Below are positions 24,901 to 31,786 of a stretch of 34,722 nt of DNA, one piece after another. A program made the translations under genes and the position numbers. The notes under the pieces were generated by a model. It was not told where the DNA came from and made no database searches. It worked only from the letters and a program-made list of their open reading frames with translations. How positions within the stretch are numbered: position 1 is the first letter of the stretch; every line of letters starts with the position of its first letter. Origin of the DNA: Prevotella sp. (GTDB lineage: Bacteria > Bacteroidota > Bacteroidia > Bacteroidales > Bacteroidaceae); the NCBI GenBank assembly GCA_017965725.1, contig JAGCPK010000004.1, forward strand, positions 1 to 34,722. The letters are read 5' to 3'.

Positions 24901-25614
24901 GAAGAGTTTGCGCCCGTCCACCATACACGTAGGCACTTCCTTCAGGTCGTCAGTAGCTGTCAGATAATCGCCTGTCAGACTCTCTGGCTGCAAGCCACCG
25001 CCATAGCCATAAACCTTCACTTTCGAGATGTCAGAGATGCCACAACTACGAACAAACGCACTTGTCAACTGGTAGATGCCGCTCTCAGGGATTCGTATCT
25101 TCGTCCAGATGCCTGACTGCAACACAGAGTGCTTGGCATACCGTCCGACTTCCGTATTCACACTGTCTGTCGTTTCCACGCTGTCCTTCTCCTCAGTCCT
25201 TGTCCTGGCACGTGCCTTCGCTTCCGTCTTCACATTCAACTTGAACGACACGAGTTTCTGGTATTTCTTGTCGCGATAGACCAAAGGCACAAACGACACA
25301 TCCAGCATTCCCTGTTTGCGCGACACGCCGACATGTTGCATGATCTCAGGCAGTTCTGGCAAAGCCTCATCCGTCAATTGAAGATAACGCTTGATGTCTG
25401 CCTCACTCATGTCGATGAATTCAGGATATTCTATACTGACTGTATAGGTAGAGTCAGCATAGTGAGGACCTAATGGTTTTTGGTAAGTAAAGGCTGGCAA
25501 GACAGAATCAATCCTGACCTCTTGAGCGGTCAAGTTGATAAACCCTTGAGCCTTGCCCTGCAAGCAGAGCAGCAGAAGAGTCAAGCCTACTATTAGCCTA
25601 AAATTAGTTTTCAC
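21979..25614 (-). CDS. porU: T9SS sortase PorU, 1211 aa
   Basis: The C25 gingipain-like cysteine protease that removes sorting tails from T9SS cargo and links the cargo to A-LPS. The catalytic pair is visible: H715 in M-N-Y-S-G-H-G and C748 in T-A-S-C-D, 33 residues apart, which agrees with my recollection of Porphyromonas PorU. A signal peptide (ending near GKAQG) and a long N-terminal region precede the peptidase domain. C-terminal beta domains end in a CTD-like region (FDWNRSLAGGRSLQTGVYLFKV), which PorU itself is known to keep. The FAA-hydrolase gene ends 43 bases upstream and may share its promoter. Confidence 0.92.
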   Translation of the reverse strand: MKTNFRLIVGLTLLLLCLQGKAQGFINLTAQEVRIDSVLPAFTYQKPLGPHYADSTYTVSIEYPEFIDMSEADIKRYLQLTDEALPELPEIMQHVGVSRKQGMLDVSFVPLVYRDKKYQKLVSFKLNVKTEAKARARTRTEEKDSVETTDSVNTEVGRYAKHSVLQSGIWTKIRIPESGIYQLTSAFVRSCGISDISKVKVYGYGGGLQPESLTGDYLTATDDLKEVPTCMVDGRKLFYGVGPVTWESDSATTRIRNNYSDYGYYFLTENEGEPLTLSEEAFKAAFYPMADDYHSLYEVDDFAWYHGGRKLFDKTLYTIGNPLTYTLESASATGTLSVVLSYDGYFEAAVTVNDLPTDTIVVSKATVSASKNSDDVIDFIDDYTKAADHVWTFRYEGLQTGKNTIKITQISGANVRLDYLALTSQEPKALADLATAAFPTPQYVYHITNQDHHADTPVDMVIIIPTTQKWLSEAERIKTLHETKDGLRVRIVPADELYNEFSSGTPDANAYRRYLKMFYDKAETESDMPRYLLLFGDGAWDNRMLISDWRNNSPDDFLLCYESEDSFSEVTCYVSDDYFCLLDDEETIQQSKGGRSLTYLGKPDVAVGRFPARTAEEAKTLVDKTVGYANNEYAGAWQNTLMFMGDDGNNNSHMMTADKVATMVQSNYPALNIKKVYWDAYTRLSSSTGNTYPDVTNLIKSQMAEGALMMNYSGHGISYALSHEFVLRLADFEEATSLRLPLWVTASCDIMAFDGQEENIGETAMLNKKGGAIAFLGTTRTVYANYNEQINLGFSQYVLGSTNGVRNTIGEAVRLTKCDLVEFRKDLTPNKLQYTLLGDPALVLAAPTQEIVIDNINGQQPTAETPILLSAGSIVKVTGHVVKNQAVDDTFNGIVTTSVCDTEETIVCRMNDEVETEKAFTFQDRTKTLYSGADSIKNGVFTFTFAVPKDISYTDGTGLMTLYAVNHDKTGTAHGENEHFILNGNSTALNDSIGPSIYCYLNGKSFSNGGKVHTTPFFVAELYDDNGINASGSSVGHDLELIIDGDMTKTYNLNRYFNYDFGDYRSGTLGFSIPELDYGHHKLLFRAWDVLNNSSTTELDFEVAKGVEPNCISVDCVRNSATGGVTFVITHDRAGCELSVQLDIFDTAGRQLWRYKESGVASDNTYTFDWNRSLAGGRSLQTGVYLFKVSISSDGSGQSSKTKKLIVTNNN

Positions 25615-25657
25615 CTCACCTATAATAACGGATATTTGACTATTTTATTGTGACAGC

Positions 25658-26275
25658 CTACTTACAATTGAATTCCAACACCTTGCGTTCTTCAAGCCAT
25701 CCTTCCAGATGGTCGTCGATATGGACGGGACCTACCCCGGCAGGAGTACCCGTATAAAGCAGGTCACCTGTCTTCAAAGTAAAGAATTGCGAGATGTAAG
25801 CAATGATCTCATCTACCTTATATAACATATTTGATGTACAGCCATCCTGAACGGTCTTTCCGTTGATGTCCAGATGGAAATGGATACGCTGGATGTCCAG
25901 AAACTTCTCCTTTGCCACCCACTCTCCAATAACTGCCGAGCCGTCGAAACCTTTGCAGATGGTCCAAGGCTGACCTGCCTCACTCGCTTTCCGTTGTAAG
26001 TCACGAGCCGTAAAATCAATGCCCACCGTCACAGCATCATAGTAACGGTGTGCAAAACGAACGGGAAGATTTTTCCCTAAACGACAGATGCGCACAACCA
26101 CCTCTGCCTCGTAATCGATACGTCCGAGATGGTTGGGGATAAAAAAGGGCTTTCCCTGATTTAAAATCGCAGAGTCAGCCTTAGTGAATATGACTGGCTC
26201 ATCAGGCCTCTTCAACGTCCCATGCAGTTCCTGATTATGTGCGGCATAGTTCATGCCAATGGCAAAAATCTTCAT
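25658..26275 (-). CDS. Fumarylacetoacetate hydrolase family protein, 205 aa
   Basis: A short FAH-fold protein of the kind that includes acylpyruvases and oxaloacetate tautomerases/decarboxylases. It has I-G-x-N-Y-A-A-H near the start, the metal-binding E-x-E within DYEAEVVVRI, the third ligand D in VGIDFTARDLQ, KGFDGSAVIG and the loop TGTPAGVGPV. The length is normal for single-domain members. The substrate is unknown. A complete promoter (TTTG, 20 bases, TAATTTTGC at 26282-26290) precedes the ATG by six bases. It may be the first gene of the transcription unit continuing into porU-porV-ispF. Confidence 0.85.
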   Translation of the reverse strand: MKIFAIGMNYAAHNQELHGTLKRPDEPVIFTKADSAILNQGKPFFIPNHLGRIDYEAEVVVRICRLGKNLPVRFAHRYYDAVTVGIDFTARDLQRKASEAGQPWTICKGFDGSAVIGEWVAKEKFLDIQRIHFHLDINGKTVQDGCTSNMLYKVDEIIAYISQFFTLKTGDLLYTGTPAGVGPVHIDDHLEGWLEERKVLEFNCK

Positions 26276-26281
26276 ACGGAT

Positions 26282-26290
26282 GCAAAATTA
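26282..26290 (-). promoter_or_regulatory. -7 element upstream of the FAA-hydrolase gene
   Basis: The minus strand reads TAATTTTGC, with TTTG 20 bases further upstream (-33). The -7 element ends six bases from the ATG. Confidence 0.75.
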
Positions 26291-26414
26291 GCGAATAATA
26301 TTCAAACAGCCAAACAATATATTCAAAAAATATACCACAATAAAACAAAAAAAGGGCAAGAAGCGGAGGAAGACAGTGAATAATGGCAATCCGTCGAAGC
26401 CTCCCAAAAAGCAG

Positions 26415-26660
26415 AATATAATCCCTGAATTATAGGGGATTATTTTTTGAAGACGAAATATAATCCCAAAAATCTTGTGGAATATTTTTTTTAAATGAAA
26501 TATAATCCCTAAAAATCGATGGATTATTTTTTAAAAGCAAAATATAATCCTAAAAATTTTATGGATTATTTTTAGAGTATAAAAAAATAAAGTATTAAAT
26601 TTCTCGGATTATTTTTCAAAGAGAAAATATAATCCCAAAAAATTTAGGGATTATTTTTGT
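26415..26660. repeat. Tandem array of six 42-bp palindromic units
   Basis: The left arm AATATAATCCC starts at 26415, 26457, 26499, 26541, about 26583 (degenerate) and 26626: a spacing of 42 bases with one unit of 43. Each unit ends in [GA]GGATTATTTTT, so it is an inverted repeat (AATCC...GGATT) with AT-rich tails. The centres vary. The array occupies most of the 474-base gap between the FAA-hydrolase and HTH genes and ends about 20 bases before the -33 element of the HTH gene. The rest of the gap (26291-26414) holds nothing that I can identify. Confidence 0.9.
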
Positions 26661-26705
26661 GGTAAAGTTTTTAAGAAAATATTTGGCTGATTATGTTATT
26701 TTTGC

Positions 26706-26714
26706 TACCTTTGC
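26706..26714 (+). promoter_or_regulatory. Promoter of the HTH protein gene
   Basis: TACCTTTGC (-7), with TTTG at 26682-26685 and a 20-base gap between them. About 30 bases of leader precede the ATG at 26750. Confidence 0.8.
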
Positions 26715-26749
26715 AACAGGAATTTTAAAACATATAAAAAACAAAGAAT

Positions 26750-27328
26750 ATGAGTGGAAATAATCAGACGGGCAATGCCTGGAAGTATAGGCATGGTCCC
26801 TCCCGGCAGGGGAAAACGAAAACGCATAAGACTCGCGTGCTGAAGATTGAGCCACAATTCACGTTCGACGAACTATACTCCTCGCCACTGCGCGAAGAGC
26901 GTTGCTATGAGGTGGTAGGCGGCGGCTCGAAGGAGCCACAAACAAAAGTGAAATATGTGGCACGAAACCTGCCAGAGGTTCGTTCGACAGGTATCCGGGT
27001 GATGGACGAGTACGTCAGTTCCTTGGCTGCAGGCCATTTCGACGTGTCGGCCTTCTGTAAGGAACGGGGACTTCGTCCTATTGAAATCGACTCGCTGGTG
27101 TTCGTGCTTACAGGCATGCGTGGCATTGACTTCCGTCAGCGCTACCAGTTGCAGGTGATGAACGAACTGCTGCGCTATACGACGCTCACGCCTGCAGAGG
27201 TGGCTCACCGCTCAGGTCTCGGCTCACTCAATAACCTTTACCTGACAACGAAACGTGAGTACGGCGAGGCGCCTGTAAAGCACCGCCGTCGCATCCGCAA
27301 GCCAGGCGACGAGGGGCGCTACAGATAG
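26750..27328 (+). CDS. Putative DNA-binding protein with AraC-like HTH, 192 aa
   Basis: Residues 1-45 are polar and basic. The middle (DEYVSSLAAGHFDVSAFCKERGLRPIEIDSLVFVLTGM) looks like one helix-turn-helix unit, and LLRYTTLTPAEVAHRSGLGSLNNLYLTTKREYGEAPVKHRR is close to the second HTH of AraC proteins (t..EVA..sGf.s...f...FK..G.tP..yR). The C-terminus is very basic (RRRIRKPGDEGRYR). No ligand domain is seen. Unlike its neighbours it is a single-gene plus-strand unit with a strong promoter and the 42-bp palindrome array just upstream, so autoregulation through the array is a natural idea. Confidence 0.7.
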   Translation: MSGNNQTGNAWKYRHGPSRQGKTKTHKTRVLKIEPQFTFDELYSSPLREERCYEVVGGGSKEPQTKVKYVARNLPEVRSTGIRVMDEYVSSLAAGHFDVSAFCKERGLRPIEIDSLVFVLTGMRGIDFRQRYQLQVMNELLRYTTLTPAEVAHRSGLGSLNNLYLTTKREYGEAPVKHRRRIRKPGDEGRYR

Positions 27329-27381
27329 TCAGCCACCTTTTCCCGTTTGCTGCGTAGGTAACAAATCGTTCTGAAATAATC

Positions 27382-28197
27382 TCATTTACCCAATTGCTTG
27401 ACGGGGAAGGTGAAATAGGTTTCTGGGAAAGGCTCGTCCTTCAGCGTGAAGTGCCACCACTCCGTATCGAAGGGCTTAAAGCCGTGACGCAGCATCGCCT
27501 GACGCAGAATCATACGGTTCTGGAACTGCTCGGGGGTAATGCTGCGTTTCGGATTGGCAGGGCTCTTTGAATTGTCGCCCGTGTACTCGCCCGTCTCAGG
27601 ATTGCCGCAGAAGTCGGGATGGCTCTCAGGGCCAAACCAGTCGAAGGTGCCGCCCATGTCCACCTCTTTCTCCGTCGCCATGTCGAAAAGCGTCAAGTCG
27701 AGGGTGGATCCGCGCGTATGGCCGCTCTTCAGGCAGATGTAGTCCTGAGGAAAGAGCACGCTTTTGTCAAGGTCAGGATAGAAATAGACCTTCATCAGCG
27801 TGTCGGTGATGTCCTCGGCCCAGCGTACGAAATGGTCAACACCCTTCTGCGGACGGTAGGCGTCGTAGATCTTCAGTCTATACCCTTGTTTCTTCACATC
27901 GTCGCTCACGGCTTTGAGACTGTCTGCAGCCTGACGAGTGAGTAACGCCGTCGGCTCCTCATAGCCATCGATGCGCGTACCCACGAAATTGTATGTGCCG
28001 AAGTAGCGGATTTCCAGAATCACATCGGGCACCACATCGGTAATCGTTACAAACTGGCTGGCATCGTCAGTCGCGCTGACTGCCGCACTTTTCTTCGTGT
28101 CTGAAAAGCAGGACACCATCGTCATGCCGCAGATTATCAGGATGGCGGCAAGCATCCATAATCTTGAACGTTTCATCGTCAGTCGATTCCTATTCAT
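27382..28197 (-). CDS. VanX-like D-Ala-D-Ala dipeptidase (M15D), lipoprotein, 271 aa
   Basis: A peptidase M15 family protein. An N-terminal lipoprotein signal (MKRSRLWMLAAILIICGMTM, lipobox M-V-S-C, preferred start near 28176) is followed by the domain: LEIRYFGTYNFVG, YDAYRPQ (substrate-binding R), SGHTRGSTLDLTLFD (zinc ligands in S-x-H-x-x-G-x-x-x-D), and E-W-W-H-F-T (catalytic E and third zinc ligand H). These are the VanX/DdpX hallmarks. The enzyme cleaves D-Ala-D-Ala; in gut commensals it is usually a peptidoglycan recycling enzyme rather than part of vancomycin resistance, and no vanH/vanA genes are nearby. The longer start at 28197 adds seven residues. Confidence 0.85.
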   Translation of the reverse strand: MNRNRLTMKRSRLWMLAAILIICGMTMVSCFSDTKKSAAVSATDDASQFVTITDVVPDVILEIRYFGTYNFVGTRIDGYEEPTALLTRQAADSLKAVSDDVKKQGYRLKIYDAYRPQKGVDHFVRWAEDITDTLMKVYFYPDLDKSVLFPQDYICLKSGHTRGSTLDLTLFDMATEKEVDMGGTFDWFGPESHPDFCGNPETGEYTGDNSKSPANPKRSITPEQFQNRMILRQAMLRHGFKPFDTEWWHFTLKDEPFPETYFTFPVKQLGK

Positions 28198-28207
28198 TAT
28201 CGTTGTT

Positions 28208-28918
28208 TTATGATAGCATTCGGGCCAGCAGGCCGATGAGTGCCATATGGGCCGGATAGTAATAGTAGAAGAACTTGCCGAGCCAGCGACAGCGGCCTCG
28301 CTGACCGTTGTACATCGCCAGCAGTGGTACTGCCAGCCAGCAGGCTAAGTGAACCATGCCATAAGTCGGGCTGTGGAAGATGAAAAAGGCAACGGCGTAG
28401 AGCGAGATAATCAGCATCATCCAAAGCATCTGCTTGTAGAAATCACCCCGACTGCGCCCAATCATGAGTATGGACAGTGGGGCAGCACAACTCCAGTCGG
28501 ACGTGCAGGTGAGTAGGCAAGCCACCAAGGTGACAGCCACTTTTTGCCAACGAGCCAGCCGCTCCATGTCCCACACCTTGAGCAGTATCAGGCCCCACAG
28601 GAGCGGCCAGGCGATGCTTGTGGCATTGAAGAGCAGGTTGTTCAACGGATTGAAACCCGACATGTTGAAGTAACAGAAGGCGAAGTGGCTCACCACGGCC
28701 AGCATGAGCAGACGGTATAGGTAGCGGCGGAAGTCGTGCGTGTGATGATAACCCTCGGCCACAAAAAAGATCATGATCGGAGCGGTCAGCCGTCCAACGC
28801 AATGCAGGAAAATCTGCGCTGGCGTTTCCGCCTGCTCGTAGGTCTCGATGCCCACCCATGCCAGATGGTCAATCGTCATGGCGATGATGGCAATGACTTT
28901 TAGCGCATTTCCGCTCAT
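28208..28918 (-). CDS. TraX-family integral membrane protein, 236 aa
   Basis: Six or more hydrophobic helices. The start SGNALKVIAIIAMTIDHLAW is the TraX signature (a.lK.iA.i.MliDH.g); GRLTAPIMIFFVAEGYHHTH and the C-terminal FFYYYYPAHMALIGLL also fit. TraX of the F plasmid acetylates pilin, but chromosomal Bacteroidetes copies are orphan genes, probably acyltransferase-like envelope enzymes. The gene lies between the frameshifted small gene and vanX-like on the same strand, with short gaps, so it is probably one transcript from the promoter at 29307-29315. Confidence 0.85.
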   Translation of the reverse strand: MSGNALKVIAIIAMTIDHLAWVGIETYEQAETPAQIFLHCVGRLTAPIMIFFVAEGYHHTHDFRRYLYRLLMLAVVSHFAFCYFNMSGFNPLNNLLFNATSIAWPLLWGLILLKVWDMERLARWQKVAVTLVACLLTCTSDWSCAAPLSILMIGRSRGDFYKQMLWMMLIISLYAVAFFIFHSPTYGMVHLACWLAVPLLAMYNGQRGRCRWLGKFFYYYYPAHMALIGLLARMLS

Positions 28919-28938
28919 ATTGCATTTTTTTTATAAGT

Positions 28939-29212
28939 TCATAGTTCGGCTACGAAGGCATCGATGGCCTCCTCCGTGGTTGTTGCCGTCAGAGCCGCTA
29001 TGAGTAATAAGACCCCATCGTTTGTCGTCATCGAAATCGTAGAGAGGTGCGAAGAACTCGATGACCTCACGTTCGAACACTTGTGACGACACCTCCCAAG
29101 GCGTGTCGGTAAAGGGGTAGCCAAAATACTTGGGGAGCGTCTCGCGCCATATCTTTGTCCATTCGTCCAGTTTGAGGTATCCCGAGGTGGGGTTTGATTT
29201 TTCTTGTTTCAT
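28939..29212 (-). pseudogene. Small conserved-looking protein gene with apparent +1 frameshift
   Basis: The frame from the ATG at 29212 reads LKLDEWTKIWRETLPKYFGY...VIEFFAPLYDFDDDKRW and then turns into an implausible tail (HGGGHRCLRSRTMNL) ending at 28931. The overlapping frame supplies a natural helical end (LLLIAALTATTTEEAIDAFVAEL) with stop at 28939. The switch is at a run of four C on the plus strand (29013-29016): with three, the protein would be a continuous 90-aa product. It is therefore a frameshifted gene or a homopolymer base-call error. I do not recognise the family. It is the first gene of the TraX-VanX-like transcript. Confidence 0.6.
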
Positions 29213-29261
29213 ATCTAGTTTTTTATATAATCAGCTTTACGCAGAAGCCTCGCTTGCTGGG

Positions 29262-29276
29262 CTATCTTTTAGATAG
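29262..29276 (-). other. Small hairpin in the leader of the TraX transcript
   Basis: Perfect 6-bp stem (CTATCT / AGATAG) around three bases, between the promoter at 29307-29315 and the ATG at 29212. Confidence 0.45.
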
Positions 29277-29306
29277 TTTATGAAATCCATAGAGCAACAG
29301 AATGCT

Positions 29307-29315
29307 GCAAAAATA
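29307..29315 (-). promoter_or_regulatory. -7 element upstream of the small gene, TraX and VanX-like genes
   Basis: The minus strand reads TATTTTTGC, about 95 bases before the ATG at 29212. Between it and 29414 I see only AT-rich sequence. Confidence 0.5.
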
Positions 29316-29414
29316 CAAAAAAGAAATAAACCAAACAAATAATTTGGCAAAAAACGTAAAATCCAAAGAAATATTTAGACCTTCTATAATTAAAAACTCC
29401 CGTAAGTCGTTGAC

Positions 29415-29573
29415 TCAGGGGTATTTTTGAAGGGTTCTTCGTTCCCCTTCGGGACATAGAAGACTGTCCATACTTGCAGTGTCACTTGATACCGCCTTGC
29501 CTCTCTGATTGCATGAACTAAATAATAGCAGTATCATGCATATCATTCCTAAATAAATATCTCTTTTTATCAT
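29415..29573 (-). CDS. Small lipoprotein, 52 aa
   Basis: Starting at the ATG at 29571-29573, the frame gives MIKRDIYLGMICMILLLFSS followed by C-N-Q-R: a lipoprotein signal with lipobox L-F-S-S-C. The mature peptide is only about 32 residues (GKAVSSDTASMDSLLCPEG...). A weak -7-like TATCTTTCC lies just upstream. It may be a true small lipoprotein or the remaining 5' end of a longer lipoprotein gene, since the tail after the signal has no structure that I recognise. It stands alone in the otherwise gene-free stretch 29213-29869. Confidence 0.45.
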   Translation of the reverse strand: MIKRDIYLGMICMILLLFSSCNQRGKAVSSDTASMDSLLCPEGERRTLQKYP

Positions 29574-29741
29574 GGATGGAAAGATACGTTTTTTCTTTGA
29601 AATAACAAGCAACTAGTACGAAAAATAGACAATTGTTCGTAAAAATACCTACTTCTTGCTAATCGCGTTTCATTAGAAACACAGCATATCCCGATGGCAA
29701 AAACCTCAGTTTTGAGTATTGCGCCGTCGGGATTTTCGTCG

Positions 29742-29750
29742 TACCTTTGC
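29742..29750 (+). promoter_or_regulatory. -7 element of the flavodoxin transcript
   Basis: TACCTTTGC on the plus strand, giving a long leader of roughly 110-185 bases that contains the 57-bp palindrome and repeat element A. Confidence 0.65.
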
Positions 29751-29773
29751 AGCGTGATTTTGATCACACTGCG

Positions 29774-29830
29774 AAGTCAGGCGGCACCTCGGCACAGAGC
29801 AAGCTCTCTGCACTCGGTTTGCACTGACTT
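29774..29830 (+). repeat. 57-bp imperfect palindrome in the flavodoxin leader
   Basis: Outer arms AAGTCAG (29774-29780) and CTGACTT (29824-29830), inner arms CAGAG / CTCTG, with G/C-rich partial matches between. Transcribed, it would fold into a long hairpin just after the start of the flavodoxin mRNA. Confidence 0.65.
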
Positions 29831-29885
29831 TGGCACCCAGAATTTTTAGCCATTTTAGATAAAATAGAAATGAACAATTTGAGTA

Positions 29886-29929
29886 AGCAAGAGCAGACGG
29901 AAGCTCGCTTCCAGTATGCCGAGCGTGAA
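29886..29929 (+). repeat. Hairpin element A (AGCAAGAG ... GAGCGTGAA)
   Basis: Conserved ends AGCAAGAG and GAGCGTGAA enclose a 27-base variable centre with a perfect palindrome (GGAAGC-TC-GCTTCC, 29899-29912). It lies directly before the flavodoxin ATG at 29939. Related copies: 30520-30563 and 34640-34686. Confidence 0.75.
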
Positions 29930-29938
29930 AATTGTCGG

Positions 29939-30439
29939 ATGAAATCCAACGCGACAATTGTAGTTTACGGTTCCTCGACAGGAACGTGCGAGGCTATCGC
30001 AGAGAAGATAGCCCAGAAGTTGGGCTGTGAGGCCATCAACGTGCAGGATCTCACAGCCGATGTGGTGAATGCCAACCAGAACCTGATCCTCGGCACCTCA
30101 ACTTGGGGTGCTGGTGAGTTGCAGGATGACTGGTACGACGGTCTGAAGGTGCTGCAGGGAGCTGACCTTTCAGGCAAGACCATCGCCCTCTTCGGCTGTG
30201 GCGACTGTGAAAGCTATAGTGACACCTTCGTAGGTGGCATCGGTGAGTTGTATAACGGCATTAAGGCCAGTGGTGCCCGTTTCGTGGGAGCCGTAAATAC
30301 TGACGGCTATACATTCGATGACTCTGAGGCCGTTATTGATGGTAAGTTCATCGGTCTGCCCCTCGACGACGTGAACGAGGATGACAAGACGGACACACGT
30401 ATTGATGCGTGGATTGCCGAGATTTCACCAAACCTCTAA
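29939..30439 (+). CDS. Flavodoxin, 166 aa
   Basis: A long-chain flavodoxin, a small FMN electron carrier. The phosphate-binding loop S-S-T-G-T-C-E (12-18) follows the first strand TIVVYG; LILGTSTWGAGELQDDWYD and the 90s loop FGCGDCESYSDTFVGGIG carry the isoalloxazine-contacting positions; the end is WIAEISPNL. The ATG at 29939 gives the canonical start; the longer frame to 29870 would translate repeat element A (LSKQEQTEARFQYAERE). It is preceded by a promoter and long structured leader. The adjacent DUF2023 gene is its usual partner in Bacteroidetes. A degenerate paralogue lies at 33955-34356. Confidence 0.92.
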   Translation: MKSNATIVVYGSSTGTCEAIAEKIAQKLGCEAINVQDLTADVVNANQNLILGTSTWGAGELQDDWYDGLKVLQGADLSGKTIALFGCGDCESYSDTFVGGIGELYNGIKASGARFVGAVNTDGYTFDDSEAVIDGKFIGLPLDDVNEDDKTDTRIDAWIAEISPNL

Positions 30440-30452
30440 ATCGTTCAGTTGT

Positions 30453-30920
30453 ATGCAGCAAATGACGGAGATCCAGACGGGCCAGATGGTGGTTCCATCA
30501 GAAATGAAAGTGCTGAGTAAGCGAGAGAAGAGCGATGCTCGCATCGACTCTTCCGAGCGTGAAGCAGTTGGGCCGGAGGCCAAGGTGCTTGCGAACCATA
30601 TCTATGAATATAAGAAAGGTGTGCGAAGGATGATACTCTTCACATGCAACCGCCGTTTCGAGCAGCAGGCCTGCCATCGACTGTGCCGCCAGTCGATAGA
30701 CTACGTGGTGCAGCCCGCTGGCAAAGAGAACGTGAACGTCTATTTCGGTCGCCGCGAATGTCTCGATGCCATTCGTCTGTTCGTTACCCGTCCGCTCAAT
30801 GAGCTATCGCCCGAAGAGGACTTCATCCTCGGAGCCATGCTCGGCTACGACATCTGTGCGCAGTGCGAGCGATACTGCGAGCGTAAAGGGAAGTGTAAAA
30901 AATGCCAGCACGCTCAATAG
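30453..30920 (+). CDS. DUF2023 family protein, 155 aa
   Basis: The family core is clear: VLANHIYEYKKGVRRMILFTC, NVYFGRRECLDAIRLF and LSPEEDFILGAMLGYDICAQCERYCER. Members are typically about 110-120 residues, usually encoded beside flavodoxin; the role is unknown, probably linked to flavodoxin electron transfer. Here the first 40 residues are extra and include repeat element B translated as LSKREKSDARIDSSERE, so the natural start may be a GTG near 30580 (V-L-A-N-H). The C-terminus is cysteine-rich (C-x2-C-x3-C-x5-C-x2-C), suggesting a metal site. It starts 13 bases after the flavodoxin stop. Confidence 0.75.
   Translation: MQQMTEIQTGQMVVPSEMKVLSKREKSDARIDSSEREAVGPEAKVLANHIYEYKKGVRRMILFTCNRRFEQQACHRLCRQSIDYVVQPAGKENVNVYFGRRECLDAIRLFVTRPLNELSPEEDFILGAMLGYDICAQCERYCERKGKCKKCQHAQ
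30520..30563 (+). repeat. Hairpin element B (AGCGAGAG ... GAGCGTGAA)
   Basis: Same ends as element A and the same 27-base centre length, but a different palindrome (AAGAGCGATGC-TC-GCATCGACTCTT, one bulge). It lies inside the 5' part of the DUF2023 frame. Confidence 0.75.
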
Positions 30921-30971
30921 ACATTTCAGGTACAATGAAAATTCATAAAGAGTATTTGTTTAGTTTAGTTA

Positions 30972-30999
30972 GGGGTGCCAGCCGTGAGGCAAGCACCCC
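30972..30999 (+). terminator. Hairpin after DUF2023, possible terminator
   Basis: Perfect 7-bp stem GGGGTGC / GCACCCC with a 14-base loop, followed by ATTTTG. The U-tract is short, so termination may be partial; it could also act as leader structure for the small gene at 31018. Confidence 0.5.
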
Positions 31000-31017
31000 A
31001 TTTTGAAGAGTATTGTT

Positions 31018-31163
31018 ATGAACAAAATCAACTATTTCAAGATTCTGGGCTTTGCTGTCCTGTATGTCGTGACTGTTTTCGCGACGTTGCCCTCACGACT
31101 GCCATCGCAGGTTTTGTTGGCATCCAGTTCGCTGTAAAAATTATCAAATCAGGAAAAAAATAA
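31018..31163 (+). pseudogene. Small two-helix membrane protein gene with apparent frameshift
   Basis: The frame from the ATG at 31018 gives MNKINYFKILGFAVLYVVTV, a membrane helix, but stops after 39 residues. The overlapping frame continues ALTTAIAGFVGIQFAVKIIK-SGKK, a second hydrophobic segment with a basic end, stopping at 31163. Joined near 31083-31095 the two make a plausible 48-residue two-helix protein, so a one-base indel (real or base-call) is likely. The methyltransferase starts 5 bases later, suggesting co-transcription. Family not recognised. Confidence 0.45.
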
Positions 31164-31168
31164 GAACT

Positions 31169-31780
31169 ATGGGACTTTTAAAGAAGTTTTTCAACAATTG
31201 CGCCCACCCGAAGGGACGGATGGGACGCGCTATGCTGAAGTTTATGAACCTAACGCATGCTCCGCTGACGAACTGGGGGCTGGGACTCATCGAATTTCAG
31301 GATGGCTGGACGATGCTCGACGTCGGTTGCGGCGGCGGCAAAACACTACAACGGCTGCTCAAGAGGAGCCAAGGTGCTAAAGTCTATGGAATTGACATCT
31401 CAGACGAGAGTGTGGCAAAGGCTCGTGAAAACAATGCCGACGTACTCGATAAACAGGTGTTCGTCAAGAAAGGTTCTGCTGCTGAACTGCCTTACGAAGA
31501 TGGGATGTTCGACCTTGTGACGGCCATCGAGACGGTCTATTTCTGGCCGAATCTGCCGGGCTGTGTGAAGGGCATTCACAGGGTGCTGAAGCCTGGTGGA
31601 CGTTTTGCCATCATGGTCGAAGTAGTCGATGCCGATTCCAAGTGGACGAACTTCGTGGAGGGAATGACAGCCTACACACCAGAACAGCTGAAGGCTCTGC
31701 TCGACGATGCCGGGTTCGCGCAGACGGAAATCCATCGGAAGAAGCCGATGTATGCCACGATTCTTGGTGTAAAACCATAA
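31169..31780 (+). CDS. Class I SAM-dependent methyltransferase, 203 aa
   Basis: A methyltransferase_11-type fold: motif I MLDVGCGGGKTL at about 49-60, motif II Y-G-I-D-I-S-D, motif FDLVTAIETVYFWPNL and motif LKPGGRFAIMVEVVD. The N-terminal 40 residues (RAMLKFMNLTHAPLTNWGL) are a helical cap often seen in Bacteroidetes small-molecule methyltransferases. The substrate cannot be told. It lies 6 bases before the next gene, so the two probably work in the same process. Confidence 0.9.
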   Translation: MGLLKKFFNNCAHPKGRMGRAMLKFMNLTHAPLTNWGLGLIEFQDGWTMLDVGCGGGKTLQRLLKRSQGAKVYGIDISDESVAKARENNADVLDKQVFVKKGSAAELPYEDGMFDLVTAIETVYFWPNLPGCVKGIHRVLKPGGRFAIMVEVVDADSKWTNFVEGMTAYTPEQLKALLDDAGFAQTEIHRKKPMYATILGVKP

Positions 31781-31786
31781 CAAAAA

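Noticed and set aside
26415-26660. CRISPR array
   Set aside because: Units are contiguous inverted repeats with no unique spacers of constant length, and no cas gene is nearby.
27382-28197. Vancomycin resistance gene cluster
   Set aside because: The VanX-like dipeptidase stands without vanH, a ligase or a two-component system; a recycling role is more likely.
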